Part shown: positions 1-11,278 of the stretch, one piece after another
Layout of the letters: the number at the start of each line of letters is the position of its first letter
Position numbering within the stretch: position 1 is the first letter of the stretch
Program-made: the position numbers and the translations under genes
The notes under the pieces: generated by a model
Told to the model about the DNA's origin: nothing
The model's input: only the letters and a program-made list of their open reading frames with translations
Database searches by the model: none
NCBI RefSeq assembly: GCF_008365375.1
Contig: NZ_QOKW01000002.1
Span: 62,001-126,000, forward strand
Source: Roseomonas genomospecies 6
GTDB taxonomy: Bacteria; Pseudomonadota; Alphaproteobacteria; Azospirillales; Azospirillaceae
Length of the DNA: 64,000 nt
Direction: 5' to 3'

Positions 1-1045
1 CCGCATGGCAGGCGTCCACGAAATACTTGAAGTCCTCCGGCGTGCCGTGGCGGCTGGTCGGCGCGTAGAGGCCGATGGGCTGGTAGCCCCAGGAGCCGTC
101 GAAGGGATGCTCCGTGATCGGCAGCATCTCGATGTGGGTGAAGCCCAGATCCTTCACATAGGGCACCAGCCGGTCGGCCAACTCGCGGTAGGTCAGGAAG
201 CGGTCGCCCTCCTCCGGCACGCGCGCCCAGGACCCCAGATGGACCTCGTAGATGGAGATCGGCGCGGTCAGGTCCGCGCTGGCGGAGCGGGTCCGCTGCC
301 ATTCGGCGTCCTGCCAGTCGTAGGACGGCAGCCCATGCACGACGGAGGCGGTCTGGGGACGGAACTCCGCCTGGAAGGCGTAGGGGTCGGATTTCAGAGG
401 CAGCAGGTCGCCGCCCGCCCCCTTGATCTCGAACTTGTAGCGCTGGCCGGCGGTGGCGTGGGGAACGAAGATCTCCCACACGCCCGCTTCCACCCGCTTG
501 CGCATCGGCAGGCGCCGCCCGTCCCATTCGCAGAAGTCGCCGACGACGCTGACCCGCCGCGCGTTGGGCGCCCAGACGGCGAAGGCCACGCCCGCCACCC
601 CGTCGATCTCCCGCGGATGGGCGCCCAGCCGCTCGAAGCTCTTGAGGTGCGTGCCCTCGGCCAGCAGATGGATGTCCAACTCGCCCAGAACGGAGGCGAA
701 GCGGTAGGCGTCCTCGAATTCCGCCGTCGCCAGCGGGAACTGGACGCGCAGGCGGTAGCGGAAACGCTCCGTCCGGTCGGGCATGACGGCGACGAAGAAG
801 CCCTCGTCATGGACCTTGTCCGCCTCGCCCGCCGGATCTCCCGACGCGCTGTCGATCACCCAGAGCTTCTCGGCGCCGGGAATGAAGGCTCGGACCTCCA
901 CGGGCTTGCCGGAGCCGGGCTGGTGCATCCCCAGGATCGCGAAGGGGTCACCATGATCGGCGCGGACGATGGCGTCGATGCCACCGCGCAGCGATGACGC
1001 GCCCTGCGCTTCGGCCCGGATTCCCGTGCGGATGTCGTTCGGCAT
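1..1045 (-). CDS. glgB: 1,4-alpha-glucan branching enzyme, N-terminal part (cut by window edge)
   Basis: This enzyme makes alpha-1,6 branches in glycogen or other alpha-glucans. The 348 visible codons start at ATG 1043–1045 (MPNDIRTGIRAEAQG) and run off the left edge. They show the N-terminal carbohydrate-binding/Ig-like part of GH13 branching enzymes (GAHPREIDGVAGVAFAVWAPN; VSVVGDFCEWDGRR), followed by the start of the GH13 barrel (IYEVHLGSW, FTHIEMLPITEHPFDGSWGYQ). The catalytic Asp/Glu residues lie outside the window. The gene is 106 bp downstream of the trehalose synthase–maltokinase gene on the same strand, an arrangement typical of the GlgE/trehalose-to-glucan route. No glgE is visible here. 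The start fits the family N-terminus. Confidence 0.93.
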   Translation of the reverse strand, partial: MPNDIRTGIRAEAQGASSLRGGIDAIVRADHGDPFAILGMHQPGSGKPVEVRAFIPGAEKLWVIDSASGDPAGEADKVHDEGFFVAVMPDRTERFRYRLRVQFPLATAEFEDAYRFASVLGELDIHLLAEGTHLKSFERLGAHPREIDGVAGVAFAVWAPNARRVSVVGDFCEWDGRRLPMRKRVEAGVWEIFVPHATAGQRYKFEIKGAGGDLLPLKSDPYAFQAEFRPQTASVVHGLPSYDWQDAEWQRTRSASADLTAPISIYEVHLGSWARVPEEGDRFLTYRELADRLVPYVKDLGFTHIEMLPITEHPFDGSWGYQPIGLYAPTSRHGTPEDFKYFVDACHA

Positions 1046-1151
1046 CGGTTGACCTTTCCCCTGCCCTGCTCATTCTTGGGGTGTGAACATAGCGCCGGGG
1101 CGTTTGTCACACCACGCCCGCGGCGTCCTATGCCCCGCTTTGGGTTTCGCC

Positions 1152-4475
<3,324 letters not shown>

Positions 4476-4657
4476 ACCGCCGCCGTCGCTCCGCTGGTCT
4501 GGTCGTATGGAACCGCCGGGCGGACGGGGTGTTCCCACGACCGTCCGGCGGACCGCGCGACATCTTCAACCAACCAGACGTGGGTCCGTTCCACGGCAAA
4601 GGCAACGGTGGACATTAAACCTGCGATGGCGGACCCGCTCCGCGGACGGGATCGCGC

Positions 4658-5950
4658 TCAGGCGCCGGCCATCGCCGCGGCGGTGAGCGGCTGGGTGTCC
4701 GTGCTGCTCTGGACGTCCACCGAGACGCCGCCGTTGACGTAGCCCGTCACCGTCTGGCGCAGCGCGTAGACCGTCTTGCCCAGTTCGGCGCTCATCGCCG
4801 GATCGTAGGTCGAGCCGGGAACCGGCTGGGTGTAGTAGAAAACCGCCGGCGTGCTGTAGGAGGTCGGCGGGATTTCCGCCATCAGGATCGTCATCTTCGA
4901 GCTGTAGCGGCAATCGGCCGGGATCTCGACCGTCTGGCTGACCGACAGATCGTAGTAGTTGGTGACCGAGGTCTCCTTCGTGCCCGTGTAGGTGTAGGAC
5001 ATGGAGAAGGTGCAGCCGACCTCGACCTCACCGGTCAGCCCGATCCCGTAGGTGAAGCGCACATCTTGGACATAGCCGATCGTGTAGGAGTCGGTGACCG
5101 ACAGCGTCAGGGACTGCGATTTCCCGCTGGTGACGGACACCGTGTCGAACAGCGTCGCCGAGCCCTGGTTGGTTCCGGAGATCGAACTGGAGATTGTGCT
5201 CGACGGGCTGGCGGGGACCGGCGAGGTGATCGAGAAGGGCTCGACCTCCGAATGGACCGGGGGCAGCAGGTCCCACCGCCACGAGCCCTCCTTGTCGACG
5301 AAGGAGTTGCTGCGCAGGTCCGGAATGCCGTCCATGCTCAGCCAGCCGGCGACGGACAGGGTCTCCCCTTCGCCTTGGCCACCATCGTACAGCGCCACCT
5401 GCTGGGCGGTCAGCCCGCCGAAATAGATCGACGCCGCCCGGTCGCAGATGTACCAGCCCTCCAGCGACAGCGTCGAACTCATCGGCCATTCGCACAGGAA
5501 GAAGGTGTTGCGGTTGTCGGCGTAGGTCAGCCCGTCGAACAACTGAAACACGCCGGTGTTCAGGTCCACGCGCCGCCAGATGTAGGCGGACAGGCAATCG
5601 TTGGCACCGAGCTTCTCGACATCGACCGTTTGCGTCTGGCCATTGCCGATCAGATCGACGCAGCGCCCGCAGCCTTTGAAGCTGTAGGGCTGGCCGGCAG
5701 GTGGGGTGGCTTTGTGTTCCAGCAGGGTAAGGACGACCCCTTCCGGCAGGTTGAAGGCAACCCAGGTGGTCCGGTCGTTCATGCTGGTCCCGGCAAAGGA
5801 ACTCTGGACGCCCTCGATCGCGCCAGAGGTGGTGATGGTCAGATTGCTGCTGGTCCAGTTCTGATCGGCGTACAGCATCACCGTTCCCGACGGAAGGCTG
5901 GCCGGATAGGCCACCGACGTGGACGGCGGCAGTTTGTAACGTTCAGTCAT
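4658..5950 (-). CDS. Predicted beta-gamma-crystallin / aerolysin-type pore-forming protein
   Basis: 430 aa, no evident signal peptide or membrane helix. Residues ~20–85 read like a beta-gamma-crystallin Greek key: VMLYADQNW, then SSFAGTSMNDRTTWVAF, then PEGVVLTLLEH, matching the pattern 'Y.d.nf ... mNDk.SS ... G..vtLyE'. The middle (~90–225) holds three or more Cys (CGRC, NDC, LCEW) and possible further crystallin-like strands. From ~230 to 400 there are alternating Ser/Thr-rich strands (TVSVTSGKSQSLTLSVTDSY; LTGEVEVGCTFSMSYTYTGT; VSQTVEIPADCRYSSKMTIL), the layout of ETX/MTX2/aerolysin beta-pore modules. This combination recalls animal beta-gamma-CAT/Ep37 proteins. The family call is by eye, without a profile search. 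The gene stands alone, with an AT-rich spacer upstream, which suggests acquisition. The role (toxin, defence or predation) is unknown. Confidence 0.6.
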   Translation of the reverse strand: MTERYKLPPSTSVAYPASLPSGTVMLYADQNWTSSNLTITTSGAIEGVQSSFAGTSMNDRTTWVAFNLPEGVVLTLLEHKATPPAGQPYSFKGCGRCVDLIGNGQTQTVDVEKLGANDCLSAYIWRRVDLNTGVFQLFDGLTYADNRNTFFLCEWPMSSTLSLEGWYICDRAASIYFGGLTAQQVALYDGGQGEGETLSVAGWLSMDGIPDLRSNSFVDKEGSWRWDLLPPVHSEVEPFSITSPVPASPSSTISSSISGTNQGSATLFDTVSVTSGKSQSLTLSVTDSYTIGYVQDVRFTYGIGLTGEVEVGCTFSMSYTYTGTKETSVTNYYDLSVSQTVEIPADCRYSSKMTILMAEIPPTSYSTPAVFYYTQPVPGSTYDPAMSAELGKTVYALRQTVTGYVNGGVSVDVQSSTDTQPLTAAAMAGA

Positions 5951-6359
5951 GGCGCTCCCTCACGGTTGGCTAGACACCCCAACCATCCGAATGGTCTTGA
6001 CGCAAACGCCATACAACAAATGAAATGCATGACTTCACGAATTGCATTCATTTATATTTTTTCGGAGTGGCCGGAGCTACCGACCAAACATACCAACGAT
6101 AATTTATGAAGACGAAACAGTATTGTTTGAATACATTTGCACTTAGCCGCTTTTCTGCAATTGATCATGCAGAAACTTCTCATGCAAACGTGTTCTTCAC
6201 GGCCCGCATCCGGGGCAGGTCGTCCGGGATGGAGCGGGCGCGGCTTCGGAGTCCACCAAGGCCGGGTGAAAAGGGGATCGGGGCCGGTCCGGTCGACCGG
6301 TTCCGGAAAGGGCGGCAGCCCGACGGCAATCAGGCGGACGGAGGTCAGGCGGAGGGCAA
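5951..6359. other. AT-rich spacer upstream of the pore-forming-protein gene
   Basis: These 409 bp hold no gene I can support. The part from about 5990 to 6190 is clearly AT-rich against an otherwise GC-rich window, and probably contains the promoter of the minus-strand gene ending at 4658. From about 6325 to 6371 the short unit 'caggcgga' recurs three times (two copies inside 'caatcaggcggacg'), a small imperfect tandem repeat just before the bacteriohemerythrin stop codon. Short plus-strand open frames here look accidental. Confidence 0.5.
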
Positions 6360-6794
6360 TCAGGCGGACGTCCGCTTCCGCTTGGCGCCCTGGTTCAGGC
6401 TGCGGTAGACCCGCTGGTCCTCTTCGATGAAATGGGCGATCAGGCGGTGTTGGACCCAGTTGGTCAGCTCATTGGGCGTGCAGAAGACGACGCCATACGG
6501 CCCCTCGAACCGCAGGGCCAGCAGTTCGTCGGTGATGTCGCGGTGCAGGCGCTTATGCTGATCCAGGATGGCCGACTTGGTGCTGCTCCAGAACTGTTCC
6601 TCGGCGGAGAAATGCTCCTCCGTGTACTTCACCAGGGCGGCGAAAGCGTTCTGGATGATCTTGTAGCCCTGCCCGGCCGCCACCGCCATGTGCAGCAGCC
6701 CGGCCAGTTCCAGCAGGGTCCGGTGCTGTTCGTCGATGGTCTCGTTTCCGACCGTGTATTCGTGCTTCCAGGGGAAACGAACGGATGGCTGCAT
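6360..6794 (-). CDS. Bacteriohemerythrin
   Basis: 144-aa non-heme di-iron O2-binding protein, starting at ATG 6792–6794 (MQPSVRFPWKHEYTVGNETI). An upstream in-frame extension to 6929 lacks family similarity, so I exclude it. Ligand-type residues occur in the expected order: H24 (DEQHRTLLEL), H61 and E65 (EEHFSAEEQFW), H80 and H84 (DQHKRLHRDI), H121 and D126 (HFIEEDQRVY). Length and the N-terminal aromatic pattern fit single-domain bacteriohemerythrins, which bind O2 for storage, sensing or delivery. The neighbours (pore-forming protein, GNAT) do not suggest a specific partner. Confidence 0.88.
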   Translation of the reverse strand: MQPSVRFPWKHEYTVGNETIDEQHRTLLELAGLLHMAVAAGQGYKIIQNAFAALVKYTEEHFSAEEQFWSSTKSAILDQHKRLHRDITDELLALRFEGPYGVVFCTPNELTNWVQHRLIAHFIEEDQRVYRSLNQGAKRKRTSA

Positions 6795-6949
6795 GGGGCC
6801 CCGTCGGCGAACGGCCGCGCTGGTGGTGTGGAGGAAGGGGCACGATACCATCCGGATCGTCCCGGCGGGGTCGGACAACTTGCCGCAAATGGAATCCTCT
6901 TCCACCGGACTCGATGCAATTCGAGGCAAATTTTCCGAAAAATGCCGGG

Positions 6950-7498
6950 TCAGCTCGTCACCGGTTTCGTCATGTAGGTCATGCCGCCGCCGTAGGAGGC
7001 CAGCTTGGCCGCCAGCCCCGGCCCGCCGTCATGCGGCAGGAACCCCTGCGCGTCCCAGAAAGCCCGCGCGCCGGGGGTGGAGGTCAGGGCCAGCCAGCGG
7101 AACCCCTGCCGCGCCGCCAGCGCGTTCATCCGCTCCAGCGCCGCGGCGCCCAGCCCCAGCCCCCGCGCCACCGGAAGCAGGGCGACGTCGTGCAGATACA
7201 GGCAGTCCGGCGCATCCGGCAGAGCGCCCAGCGGCGCATCGAGCGGCGGCGGGGCGCCCAGCCGGCCCGGATGCATGACGATGTAGCCGATGCAGTCGTC
7301 ATCGGCCTCCGCCCCACAGGTTTGCGTCCCACAGGTTTGCGTCCCACTGGCCTCCGCCATGGCGCAGCCGTCCGGATACAGCGCCAGCCGTTCGGCGAAG
7401 ACGGCGCGGTCCTCCGGGTAATCGGGGTGCACCACCTCGGCGATGGCCATGACGCGCTCCAAATCCGCCGCTTCCATGGGCCGCCAGCGTCCGTTCAT
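6950..7498 (-). CDS. GNAT-family N-acetyltransferase
   Basis: 182 aa from ATG 7496–7498 (MNGRWRPMEAADLERVMAIA). The GNAT core is visible: N-terminal beta-alpha unit, CIGYIVMHPG, LYLHDVALLPVARGLGLGAAALERM (acetyl-CoA pyrophosphate-binding R-G-x-G-x-G/A variant), then LALTSTPGARAFWDAQGFLPHD (C-terminal motif). The substrate cannot be told. A perfect 15-bp tandem duplication inside the gene gives GTQTC twice, a recent-looking in-frame insertion in a loop before the CIGYIV strand. The gene is divergent from cysQ, with about 100 bp between the starts. Confidence 0.85.
   Translation of the reverse strand: MNGRWRPMEAADLERVMAIAEVVHPDYPEDRAVFAERLALYPDGCAMAEASGTQTCGTQTCGAEADDDCIGYIVMHPGRLGAPPPLDAPLGALPDAPDCLYLHDVALLPVARGLGLGAAALERMNALAARQGFRWLALTSTPGARAFWDAQGFLPHDGGPGLAAKLASYGGGMTYMTKPVTS
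7313..7342. repeat. Perfect 15-bp tandem duplication inside the GNAT gene
   Basis: The unit cccacaggtttgcgt occurs twice head to tail (7313–7327 and 7328–7342). It adds five residues in frame (GTQTC repeated) to the acetyltransferase. It is one of several near-perfect short tandem duplications in this window. Confidence 0.9.
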
Positions 7499-7597
7499 CC
7501 GCATTCTCCCGTCCTCCCCGCCCTTTCCAGCCTTCCAGCCCACCGTCCGGGCGCGCTATGGTGACCGTTCGCCCACCAGCCGACCGGAGGACCACCC

Positions 7598-8371
7598 ATG
7601 ACCGACACCGCCGCGGCAAGCCTGCTGCCCAAGGTGCGGACCATCGCCCACGAAGCGGGTCAGGTGATCCTGCGCTTCTACAACGACGGCATCGACGCCG
7701 CCACAAAGGTCGACGGCAGCCCGGTCACCCAGGCCGATCTGGCCGCCGAACACGTCATCACCCCGGCCCTGCACCACATCGCCCCCGGCATCCCGGTGGT
7801 GGCGGAGGAGGCGGTCGCCGCCGGGAACCGGCCGGACGTTTCCGGCGGGCGGTTCTGGCTGGTCGATCCGTTGGACGGCACCAAGGAATTCATCAGCCGC
7901 AACGGCGAGTTCACCGTCAACATCGCGCTGATCGACGGCGGACGCCCGGTCCTCGGCGTGGTCTACGCGCCGGCCACGGGCGACCTCTACGCGGCCTGCG
8001 GGCCGGGCACCGCCGTCCATTGGGTGGAGGGCCGCCACGACTACCCGATCCAGGTCCGCAAGCCGCCGCCCGAAGGGTTGACCGTGGTTGCCAGCCGCTC
8101 CCACGACAGCGGCAGCGAACTGGACAGCTTCCTCGCCGGCTACACGGTGAAGAACCGGATCACCTGCGGCAGCTCCCTGAAATTCTGCACGGTGGCCTCC
8201 GGCAAGGCCGATCTCTACCCCCGCTTCGGCCCGACCAGCGAATGGGACACCGCCGCCGGCCACGCCATCCTCACCGCCGCCGGCGGACGGGTGGAGCAGC
8301 CGGACGGCTCTCCCTTCCTCTACGGCAAGGCCGACATCCTGAACCCCCACTTCGTTGCGTATGGATGGTAA
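7598..8371 (+). CDS. cysQ: 3'(2'),5'-bisphosphate nucleotidase
   Basis: 257 aa. It hydrolyses 3'-phosphoadenosine 5'-phosphate (PAP) to AMP, clearing the by-product of PAPS-dependent sulfur assimilation and sulfonation. The inositol-phosphatase fold motifs are present: VVAEEAVAA (metal-binding Glu), FWLVDPLDGTKEFISRNGEF (DPLDGTKEF metal/phosphate motif) and SEWDTAAGHAIL (C-terminal metal Asp). Length matches CysQ (~250–270). The start has a good upstream purine stretch (ggaggacc before the ATG). The downstream DUF455 gene begins inside the stop region of cysQ (ATG 8365), so the two are probably co-transcribed and translationally coupled. Confidence 0.92.
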   Translation: MTDTAAASLLPKVRTIAHEAGQVILRFYNDGIDAATKVDGSPVTQADLAAEHVITPALHHIAPGIPVVAEEAVAAGNRPDVSGGRFWLVDPLDGTKEFISRNGEFTVNIALIDGGRPVLGVVYAPATGDLYAACGPGTAVHWVEGRHDYPIQVRKPPPEGLTVVASRSHDSGSELDSFLAGYTVKNRITCGSSLKFCTVASGKADLYPRFGPTSEWDTAAGHAILTAAGGRVEQPDGSPFLYGKADILNPHFVAYGW

Positions 8372-9162
8372 CGACCCTGTGTGACGCGGCCGTCGCGGTG
8401 CTGACCACCGCGGCGCCGCTGGAAAAGGTGCGCCTGACGCGGGCCTACGCCGCGGCGTGGCGCGACGGACGCATCTCCGACTTCGGCTCGCTGGCCCCGC
8501 CGGAGCGCCCCGCCCGCCCGGAGCGCCCTCCCCTGATGCTGCCCCGCGACATGCCCAAGCGCGGGCGGGGCGGCAGCGCGCAGAACCGCGTCGCCTTGCT
8601 GCACGCGCTTGCCCACATCGAACTGAACGCCATCGACCTCGCCTGGGACATCGTGTGCCGCTTCGTCGGCGAGGGGATGCCGAAGGGCTTCACCGACGAC
8701 TGGGTGCAGGTCGCCGACGACGAGGCCCGGCATTTCCAGATGCTGGAAGAGCGGCTGAACAAGCTCGGTTCCGGCTATGGCGAGCTGCCGGCCCATGACG
8801 GGCTGTGGCAGGCGGCCACCACCACGGCCCACGACCTCGCCGCCCGGCTGGCCGTGGTGCCGATGGTGCTGGAGGCCCGCGGGCTGGACGTCACCCCGGA
8901 CACCGTCCGCCGCCTGAACGAATTCGGCGACGCGGAAAGCGCCGCCCTGCTCCAGGTCATCCACGACGAGGAGATCACCCACGTCGCCGCCGGGCGCCGC
9001 TGGTTCGGCCATCTCTGCGCGAAGCGCGGCGTTGACCCCGTGGAAACGTGGCAGGGGTTGGTGAAACAGTATTTCCGCGGCAGCCTGAAGAAGCCCTTCA
9101 ACGTGACCAGCCGCCAAGCCGCCGATTTCGGCCCGGAATTCTACGAACCGATCGCGGAGTGA
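8365..9162 (+). CDS. DUF455 ferritin-like protein
   Basis: 265 aa. The start ATG at 8365 overlaps the cysQ stop by 7 nt and is the first start consistent with the family N-terminus (MVTTLCDAAVAVLTTAAP). The DUF455 ferritin-like pattern is visible: NRVALLHALAHIELNAIDLAWD, DWVQVADDEARHFQMLEERL, VVPMVLEARGLDVTP and IHDEEITHVAAGRRWF. These give paired E/H residues of a likely di-metal four-helix bundle. The C-terminus ends KPFNVTSRQAADFGPEFYEP, a conserved tail of the family. Its biochemical role is not established; a metal-dependent oxygenase/oxidase-like function is only an inference from the fold. Confidence 0.87.
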   Translation: MVTTLCDAAVAVLTTAAPLEKVRLTRAYAAAWRDGRISDFGSLAPPERPARPERPPLMLPRDMPKRGRGGSAQNRVALLHALAHIELNAIDLAWDIVCRFVGEGMPKGFTDDWVQVADDEARHFQMLEERLNKLGSGYGELPAHDGLWQAATTTAHDLAARLAVVPMVLEARGLDVTPDTVRRLNEFGDAESAALLQVIHDEEITHVAAGRRWFGHLCAKRGVDPVETWQGLVKQYFRGSLKKPFNVTSRQAADFGPEFYEPIAE

Positions 9163-9180
9163 TACGGAACGATGGCGCCG

Positions 9181-9477
9181 TCAGGTCCGGCGGCGCCACT
9201 GTTCCGGATGGCGGCTTGTGTGGAAGCAGGCGATGACATACACGCCGTCCGATTCAACACGGAAGAACAGTGCGTAGGGAAAGCGATCAAGCAATGCCCG
9301 CTGAATGCAGCCATGCACGCGCGGGAACCGGCCTGGCGCTTCTCCAATCCGCCACGACAGCGAATCGACGGCCTCGAAAAAGCGGTCGCCCAGACTGGCG
9401 GAGCGGGCATCGTACCATGCCTGCGCTTCAGCCAATTCCTCAGCCGCTTCAGGAAGAAAGTAGACGGGGCGGCTCAC
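9181..9477 (-). CDS. ParE/RelE-family toxin
   Basis: 98 aa. Pattern of the ParE/RelE plasmid-stabilisation fold: FLPEAAEELAEAQAWYDARS, LGDRFFEAVDSLSWRIGEAPGRFPRV, then the central strands RALLDRFPYALFFRVESDGVYVIACFHTSRHP. It forms a 4-nt stop/start overlap with the upstream antitoxin gene (ATGA at 9474–9477), the normal two-gene toxin–antitoxin layout. Whether it acts on gyrase (ParE-like) or on ribosome-bound mRNA (RelE-like) cannot be decided from sequence; the WY...RS and FH..R.P features favour the ParE-like branch. It is convergent with the DUF455 gene. Confidence 0.85.
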   Translation of the reverse strand: MSRPVYFLPEAAEELAEAQAWYDARSASLGDRFFEAVDSLSWRIGEAPGRFPRVHGCIQRALLDRFPYALFFRVESDGVYVIACFHTSRHPEQWRRRT

Positions 9478-9680
9478 GCGCGCGCCGGACGCAGGACGCC
9501 CCGGAGTTCGGTCCAGGACACGGCCTTCACTCGGCTTTCGTGAAAATTGGCGTTCCGGCGGTCAAGCTCGGCCCGCACCTCTTCGGCAACCGGCACGTCG
9601 CCGTCCTCCAGCGATTCCCAAAGCTCTCCGATAAGCTCCAGGCGTTCCTGCGCGGACAAGTGACTGAAATCGATGGGCAT
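9474..9680 (-). CDS. Antitoxin, addiction-module component family
   Basis: 68 aa, MPIDFSHLSAQERLELIGEL start. The acidic LxxxERLELIGELWESL helix, then PVAEEVRAELDRRNANFHES, then the C-terminal VSWTELRGVLRP match the 'putative addiction module component' (TIGR02574-type) antitoxins that pair with ParE/RelE toxins. The C-terminal WxElR segment normally contacts the toxin. It precedes and overlaps the toxin gene by 4 nt. Autoregulation by the toxin–antitoxin complex is usual in the family; I did not identify an operator. Confidence 0.82.
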   Translation of the reverse strand: MPIDFSHLSAQERLELIGELWESLEDGDVPVAEEVRAELDRRNANFHESRVKAVSWTELRGVLRPARA

Positions 9681-9766
9681 GACGATCGGCTTTCATGAAA
9701 GGCGCTCGGCCAGCCAAATGGTAACGGCAAGGGAGGGAGTCGAGAAAGGAAAATCCCGGCAACTCC

Positions 9767-10156
9767 CTACCCCCGCAGCAGCTTCGGGTTGGCGATGCCC
9801 AGCCGGGCCTGGACGATCTCCTCCAGGCACTCCATCAGCACGTCCTGGCCCTCGTGGTCGAAGTCGCCCGCCGCGATCTCGATGCACAGCCGGTGCTGCA
9901 AGGCGTCCACCCGCTGGCGCAGGTCGGCGCCGGACAGGCTGTCGTCGGCGTCCTCGCCGTAGAGCAGGGCCAGCGCGGCCAGCATGGCGTGGCCGGCCTC
10001 GTCCACCCCGGCCAGTTCGCGCTGCACGATCCCCAGCGCGTTGGCGATCATCAGCGCCGTGTAGCGCTGGGCTGGCGGGATGTGGGGAAGCAGCTCCGTC
10101 CGGAAGGTCTCCGCGGTGATGCCCAGCAATTCCTGGGCGTCGGGGCTGGTGCGCAT
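9767..10156 (-). CDS. DUF6285 domain protein
   Basis: 129 aa from ATG 10154–10156 (MRTSPDAQELLGITAETFRT), whose first base is the last base of the upstream phosphotransferase stop codon (TGATG). It is helical, with the conserved RYTALMIANALGIVQREL and LCIEIAAGDFD blocks of DUF6285, a family regularly found behind acyl-CoA dehydrogenase/phosphotransferase pairs. It is the last gene of the five-gene acyl-CoA operon. The function is unknown; a role as a partner of the phosphotransferase is inference from conserved linkage. An upstream in-frame ORF extension to 10384 overlaps the neighbouring gene and is rejected. Confidence 0.8.
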   Translation of the reverse strand: MRTSPDAQELLGITAETFRTELLPHIPPAQRYTALMIANALGIVQRELAGVDEAGHAMLAALALLYGEDADDSLSGADLRQRVDALQHRLCIEIAAGDFDHEGQDVLMECLEEIVQARLGIANPKLLRG

Positions 10157-11274
10157 CAGGCGACCCTCTCTTCGCTGGCGTCCCCGGACAGGCCGGTTCC
10201 CACGGACGCCGCCGGAGCCGCCGTGAGCCCCAGGCTGCGGATGTGGCGCAGCAGGTCCAATTCGATTTCCGGCAGCATCCGCCCGGTCAGCGCCAGTTCC
10301 AGCGAGCGCTCCTCGCCGGAGGTGTGGCGGCGGCCCTGAAGGACGGCGATGGCCGCCCAGCGCATGTAGGCCGCGGTTTCCCAATAGGCCACCGCCTGCG
10401 GGTCCACCCGGCGGCCCGAGGTTTCCTCGTAGCCGGCGTAGAAGTCCTCCCGTCCGGCCAGCCCGCCCGCCTCACGGTCGTGGCGCCCGAACCGCCAGGA
10501 GCGGGCGCAGAACCAGCCGAGATCCTCCATGGGATCGCTGAAGCCCGCGAACTCCCAATCCAGGATGGCGGTCAGTGCCCCGTCCTTCACCAGATAGTTC
10601 CCGGTGCGATAGTCGCGGTGGCACAGCACCAGATCGCCCGGCGGCGGCGCGTGGATCTCCAGCCAGCGCAGCCCCCAGGCCAGCACCGCGTCCCGCACCG
10701 CCACATCGCCCAGCCAGTCGCGGTAGGCGTGAACGCAGTCGATGGCCGGCGACGGGTTGGGGACGGGCAGGTTCTCCAGCCCCGGCGTGTCCGGCCCGGC
10801 CCGGTGCAGGCGGCCCAACTGGCGCCCAAGCTCGCGGGCGAGGCCGCGTTGCGGCTGGTCCGACTTCACCACCTTGTGCCCGGCCCCGATGCCCTCGGCG
10901 CGGCGCATGATGTAGAAGTCGGCGCCCAGAACCGCCGGATCGCCGCAGGCGGCGATGGGTTCCGGTGCTGCCACCCCGGCGCCGAAGGCGGCGCGCAGAA
11001 CGGCGAACTCCTGCGCCTTGGAAATGCTGGCCTTCATGGCAGGTGCCGCGGCGCCGCCGCCGGATTTGTTGCCGGCGGGCTGGGCGCGCAGCACGCAGGC
11101 GTGCCGCCCGGCCTGAGGCCCGCCGTCGATGTCCAGAGTTACCGCGAGGTTAAGCGAGATGGCTCCCCCGCCCAGGGTGCCTTCGTCGGCCACCGACACG
11201 CGCGTCGCGCCGGTCGCCCCGGCCAGCCACGATTCCAGACGCGGCCGGCTTTCCCCGTCGATCAGTGCGCCCAT
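10156..11274 (-). CDS. Phosphotransferase of the APH family (ACAD10 kinase-like)
   Basis: 372 aa from ATG 11272–11274 (MGALIDGESRPRLESWLAGA); longer in-frame readings overlap the acyl-CoA dehydrogenase gene. Kinase-like features: YIMRRAEGIGAG (hinge region), LVLCHRDYRTGNYLVKDG (catalytic HRDxxxxN loop) and LTAILDWEFAGFSDPMEDLGW (metal-binding D, APH family). Bacterial APH proteins encoded beside acyl-CoA dehydrogenases resemble the kinase domain of mammalian ACAD10/ACAD11, which phosphorylates 4-hydroxyacyl-CoAs for degradation. That substrate assignment is inference. It sits 4 bp after the dehydrogenase stop. Confidence 0.85.
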   Translation of the reverse strand: MGALIDGESRPRLESWLAGATGATRVSVADEGTLGGGAISLNLAVTLDIDGGPQAGRHACVLRAQPAGNKSGGGAAAPAMKASISKAQEFAVLRAAFGAGVAAPEPIAACGDPAVLGADFYIMRRAEGIGAGHKVVKSDQPQRGLARELGRQLGRLHRAGPDTPGLENLPVPNPSPAIDCVHAYRDWLGDVAVRDAVLAWGLRWLEIHAPPPGDLVLCHRDYRTGNYLVKDGALTAILDWEFAGFSDPMEDLGWFCARSWRFGRHDREAGGLAGREDFYAGYEETSGRRVDPQAVAYWETAAYMRWAAIAVLQGRRHTSGEERSLELALTGRMLPEIELDLLRHIRSLGLTAAPAASVGTGLSGDASEERVA

Positions 11275-11278
11275 CCCA

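Noticed and set aside
6106-6408. Plus-strand ORFs in the AT-rich spacer
   Set aside because: Low-complexity repeated sequence, no ribosome-binding site, overlap with the end of the bacteriohemerythrin gene, no family resemblance.
9181-9680. Toxin–antitoxin pair as part of a defence island
   Set aside because: No other defence genes are adjacent; it is an ordinary ParE/RelE-type module between metabolic genes.
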